64,000 bases of DNA from Aldersonia sp. NBC_00410. Its GTDB lineage: Bacteria > Actinomycetota > Actinomycetes > Mycobacteriales > Mycobacteriaceae. Both the position numbers and the translations under genes were made by a program. Under the pieces are notes generated by a model. It was not told where the DNA came from, made no database searches, and worked only from the letters and a program-made list of their open reading frames with translations. Below are positions 63,243 to 64,000 of this stretch, one piece after another; the first letter of the stretch is position 1; each line of letters opens with the position of its first letter. The DNA is taken from NCBI RefSeq assembly GCF_026342035.1, contig NZ_JAPENM010000011.1:32989-96988 (forward strand), read 5' to 3'.

Positions 63243-64000
63243 TTGCACTGTCGTTGGCGCGGATCGCCGAGATCGTCGGCGGAACGTTGCACGATGCGGC
63301 CGACCCGGACGCGGTCGTGACCGGCTCCGTCGAGTTCGATTCGCGCAAGATCGCCGCCGGTGATCTGTTTCTCGCGCTGCCCGGCGCCAGGGTCGACGGG
63401 CACGAGCACGCCGGATCCGCCGCAGCGGCAGGCGCGGTCGCCGCCCTCGCCGCGCGCCCGGTCGATGTCCCGGCCATCGTCGTGCCGCCGATCCCGACCG
63501 ACGCCACGCCCTCGGCCGGTGTGGCCATGGCCTTGGAACACGACTCCGACGGTTCCGGCGCAGCAGTGCTGGCCGCGCTGGCGAAACTGGCCCGGTTCGT
63601 GGTCGACGACCTGCGTGCCCGGACCGGCCTGACCGTAGTGGGCGTGACCGGCTCGTCGGGCAAGACGTCGACGAAGGATCTGCTCGCCGCCGTGCTGCGT
63701 CCGCTCGGCCCGGTTGTGGCGCCGCCGGGCTCGTTCAACAACGAACTCGGCCATCCGTGGACGGCGCTTCGTGCCGACGCCCAGACCCGTCACCTCGTGC
63801 TCGAGATGTCCGCGCGCGGAGTCGGGCATATCGCCGCGCTGGCCGCCATCGCGCCCCCTCGCATCGGTGTGGTGCTCAACGTCGGTACCGCGCACTTGGG
63901 CGAGTTCGGTTCGCGGGAGGCGATCGCCCAGACGAAGGGTGAGCTCGTGGAGGCGTTGCCGTCGGCGGCCGACGGTGGCGTCGCGATCCTCAACTCCGAC
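63239..64000 (+). CDS. murF: UDP-MurNAc-tripeptide D-alanyl-D-alanine ligase (3' end outside window)
   Basis: MurF adds D-Ala-D-Ala to complete UDP-MurNAc-pentapeptide. The 254 visible residues contain [30 protein letters not shown], the ATP-loop [17 protein letters not shown] and [10 protein letters not shown], followed by [13 protein letters not shown]; the rest lies past the window. GTG 63239 overlaps the murE stop (GTGA). An acidic insertion ([13 protein letters not shown]) lies between the first two blocks. Confidence 0.94.
   Translation, partial: MIALSLARIAEIVGGTLHDAADPDAVVTGSVEFDSRKIAAGDLFLALPGARVDGHEHAGSAAAAGAVAALAARPVDVPAIVVPPIPTDATPSAGVAMALEHDSDGSGAAVLAALAKLARFVVDDLRARTGLTVVGVTGSSGKTSTKDLLAAVLRPLGPVVAPPGSFNNELGHPWTALRADAQTRHLVLEMSARGVGHIAALAAIAPPRIGVVLNVGTAHLGEFGSREAIAQTKGELVEALPSAADGGVAILNSD

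Overview
The window is high-GC chromosomal DNA from a mycolic-acid actinomycete, most likely Nocardia or a close relative. The gene order matches, from memory, two blocks of the Mycobacterium tuberculosis chromosome. One is Rv2724c-Rv2718c: fadE20, lexA, the LysM divisome inhibitor and nrdR (8.5-12 kb). The other is Rv2196-Rv2157c (18-64 kb): qcrBAC-ctaE, trpD, the DEDDh/GIY-YIG nuclease, ripC, pimB', SRPBCC proteins, an ArsA-like ATPase, plsC, a mannosyltransferase, an exoribonuclease, aroG, pknL, an Rv2175c-like regulator, mptA, idsA2, metF, lppM, a GNAT protein, DUF3040, and mraZ-rsmH-ftsL-pbpB-murE-murF. The genus is inferred; the synteny is recalled, not searched. I saw no tRNA, rRNA, CRISPR array, insertion sequence or prophage.

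Layout. 0-8.5 kb: the 3' end of a membrane-anchored secreted protein, then a complete fructose PTS locus (fruR-fruK-fruA-ptsH on the minus strand, ptsI divergent) and a uracil/xanthine permease. 8.5-18.2 kb: the fadE20-lexA-LysM-nrdR block, the DEAH helicase hrpA, a class III aminotransferase, a 56-aa membrane protein and a permuted papain-like protein. 18.3-22.6 kb: the bc1 complex and cytochrome oxidase subunit III. 22.7-31.5 kb: trpD, an Lrp-like sensor, a nuclease fusion, then two NlpC/P60 wall hydrolases behind a strong c-di-AMP (ydaO) riboswitch candidate, a membrane HExxH protein and pimB'. 31.5-41 kb: small lipid-binding-fold proteins, an ATPase, a ROK glucokinase, plsC, a GT87 mannosyltransferase, an exoribonuclease, a wax ester synthase and aroG.

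41-55.5 kb: PknL (here with four PASTA domains) and its DNA-binding partner. Carotenoid genes (crtE/idsA2, crtI, crtB, a CrtO-like oxidoreductase, cruF and a GT2 glycosyltransferase) are threaded between the conserved genes mptA, lppM and the GNAT gene. The gene set predicts a hydroxylated, glycosylated and possibly oxidised carotenoid, but no lycopene cyclase is in the window. 55.5-64 kb: the start of the division/cell-wall cluster behind three GTGGG repeats that fit an MraZ box.

Three structural themes stand out. First, short tandem duplications, most often with a 24-bp period, recur, and four of them span the stop codon of a gene. Second, at least nine genes have a -10-like hexamer 6-8 nt upstream of an ATG/GTG, the arrangement expected of leaderless mRNAs. 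Third, two conserved genes (the ArsA-like ATPase and idsA2) lack an ATG/GTG/TTG where homology requires the start. No clearly unknown multi-gene system is visible; most of the window is conserved core genome.
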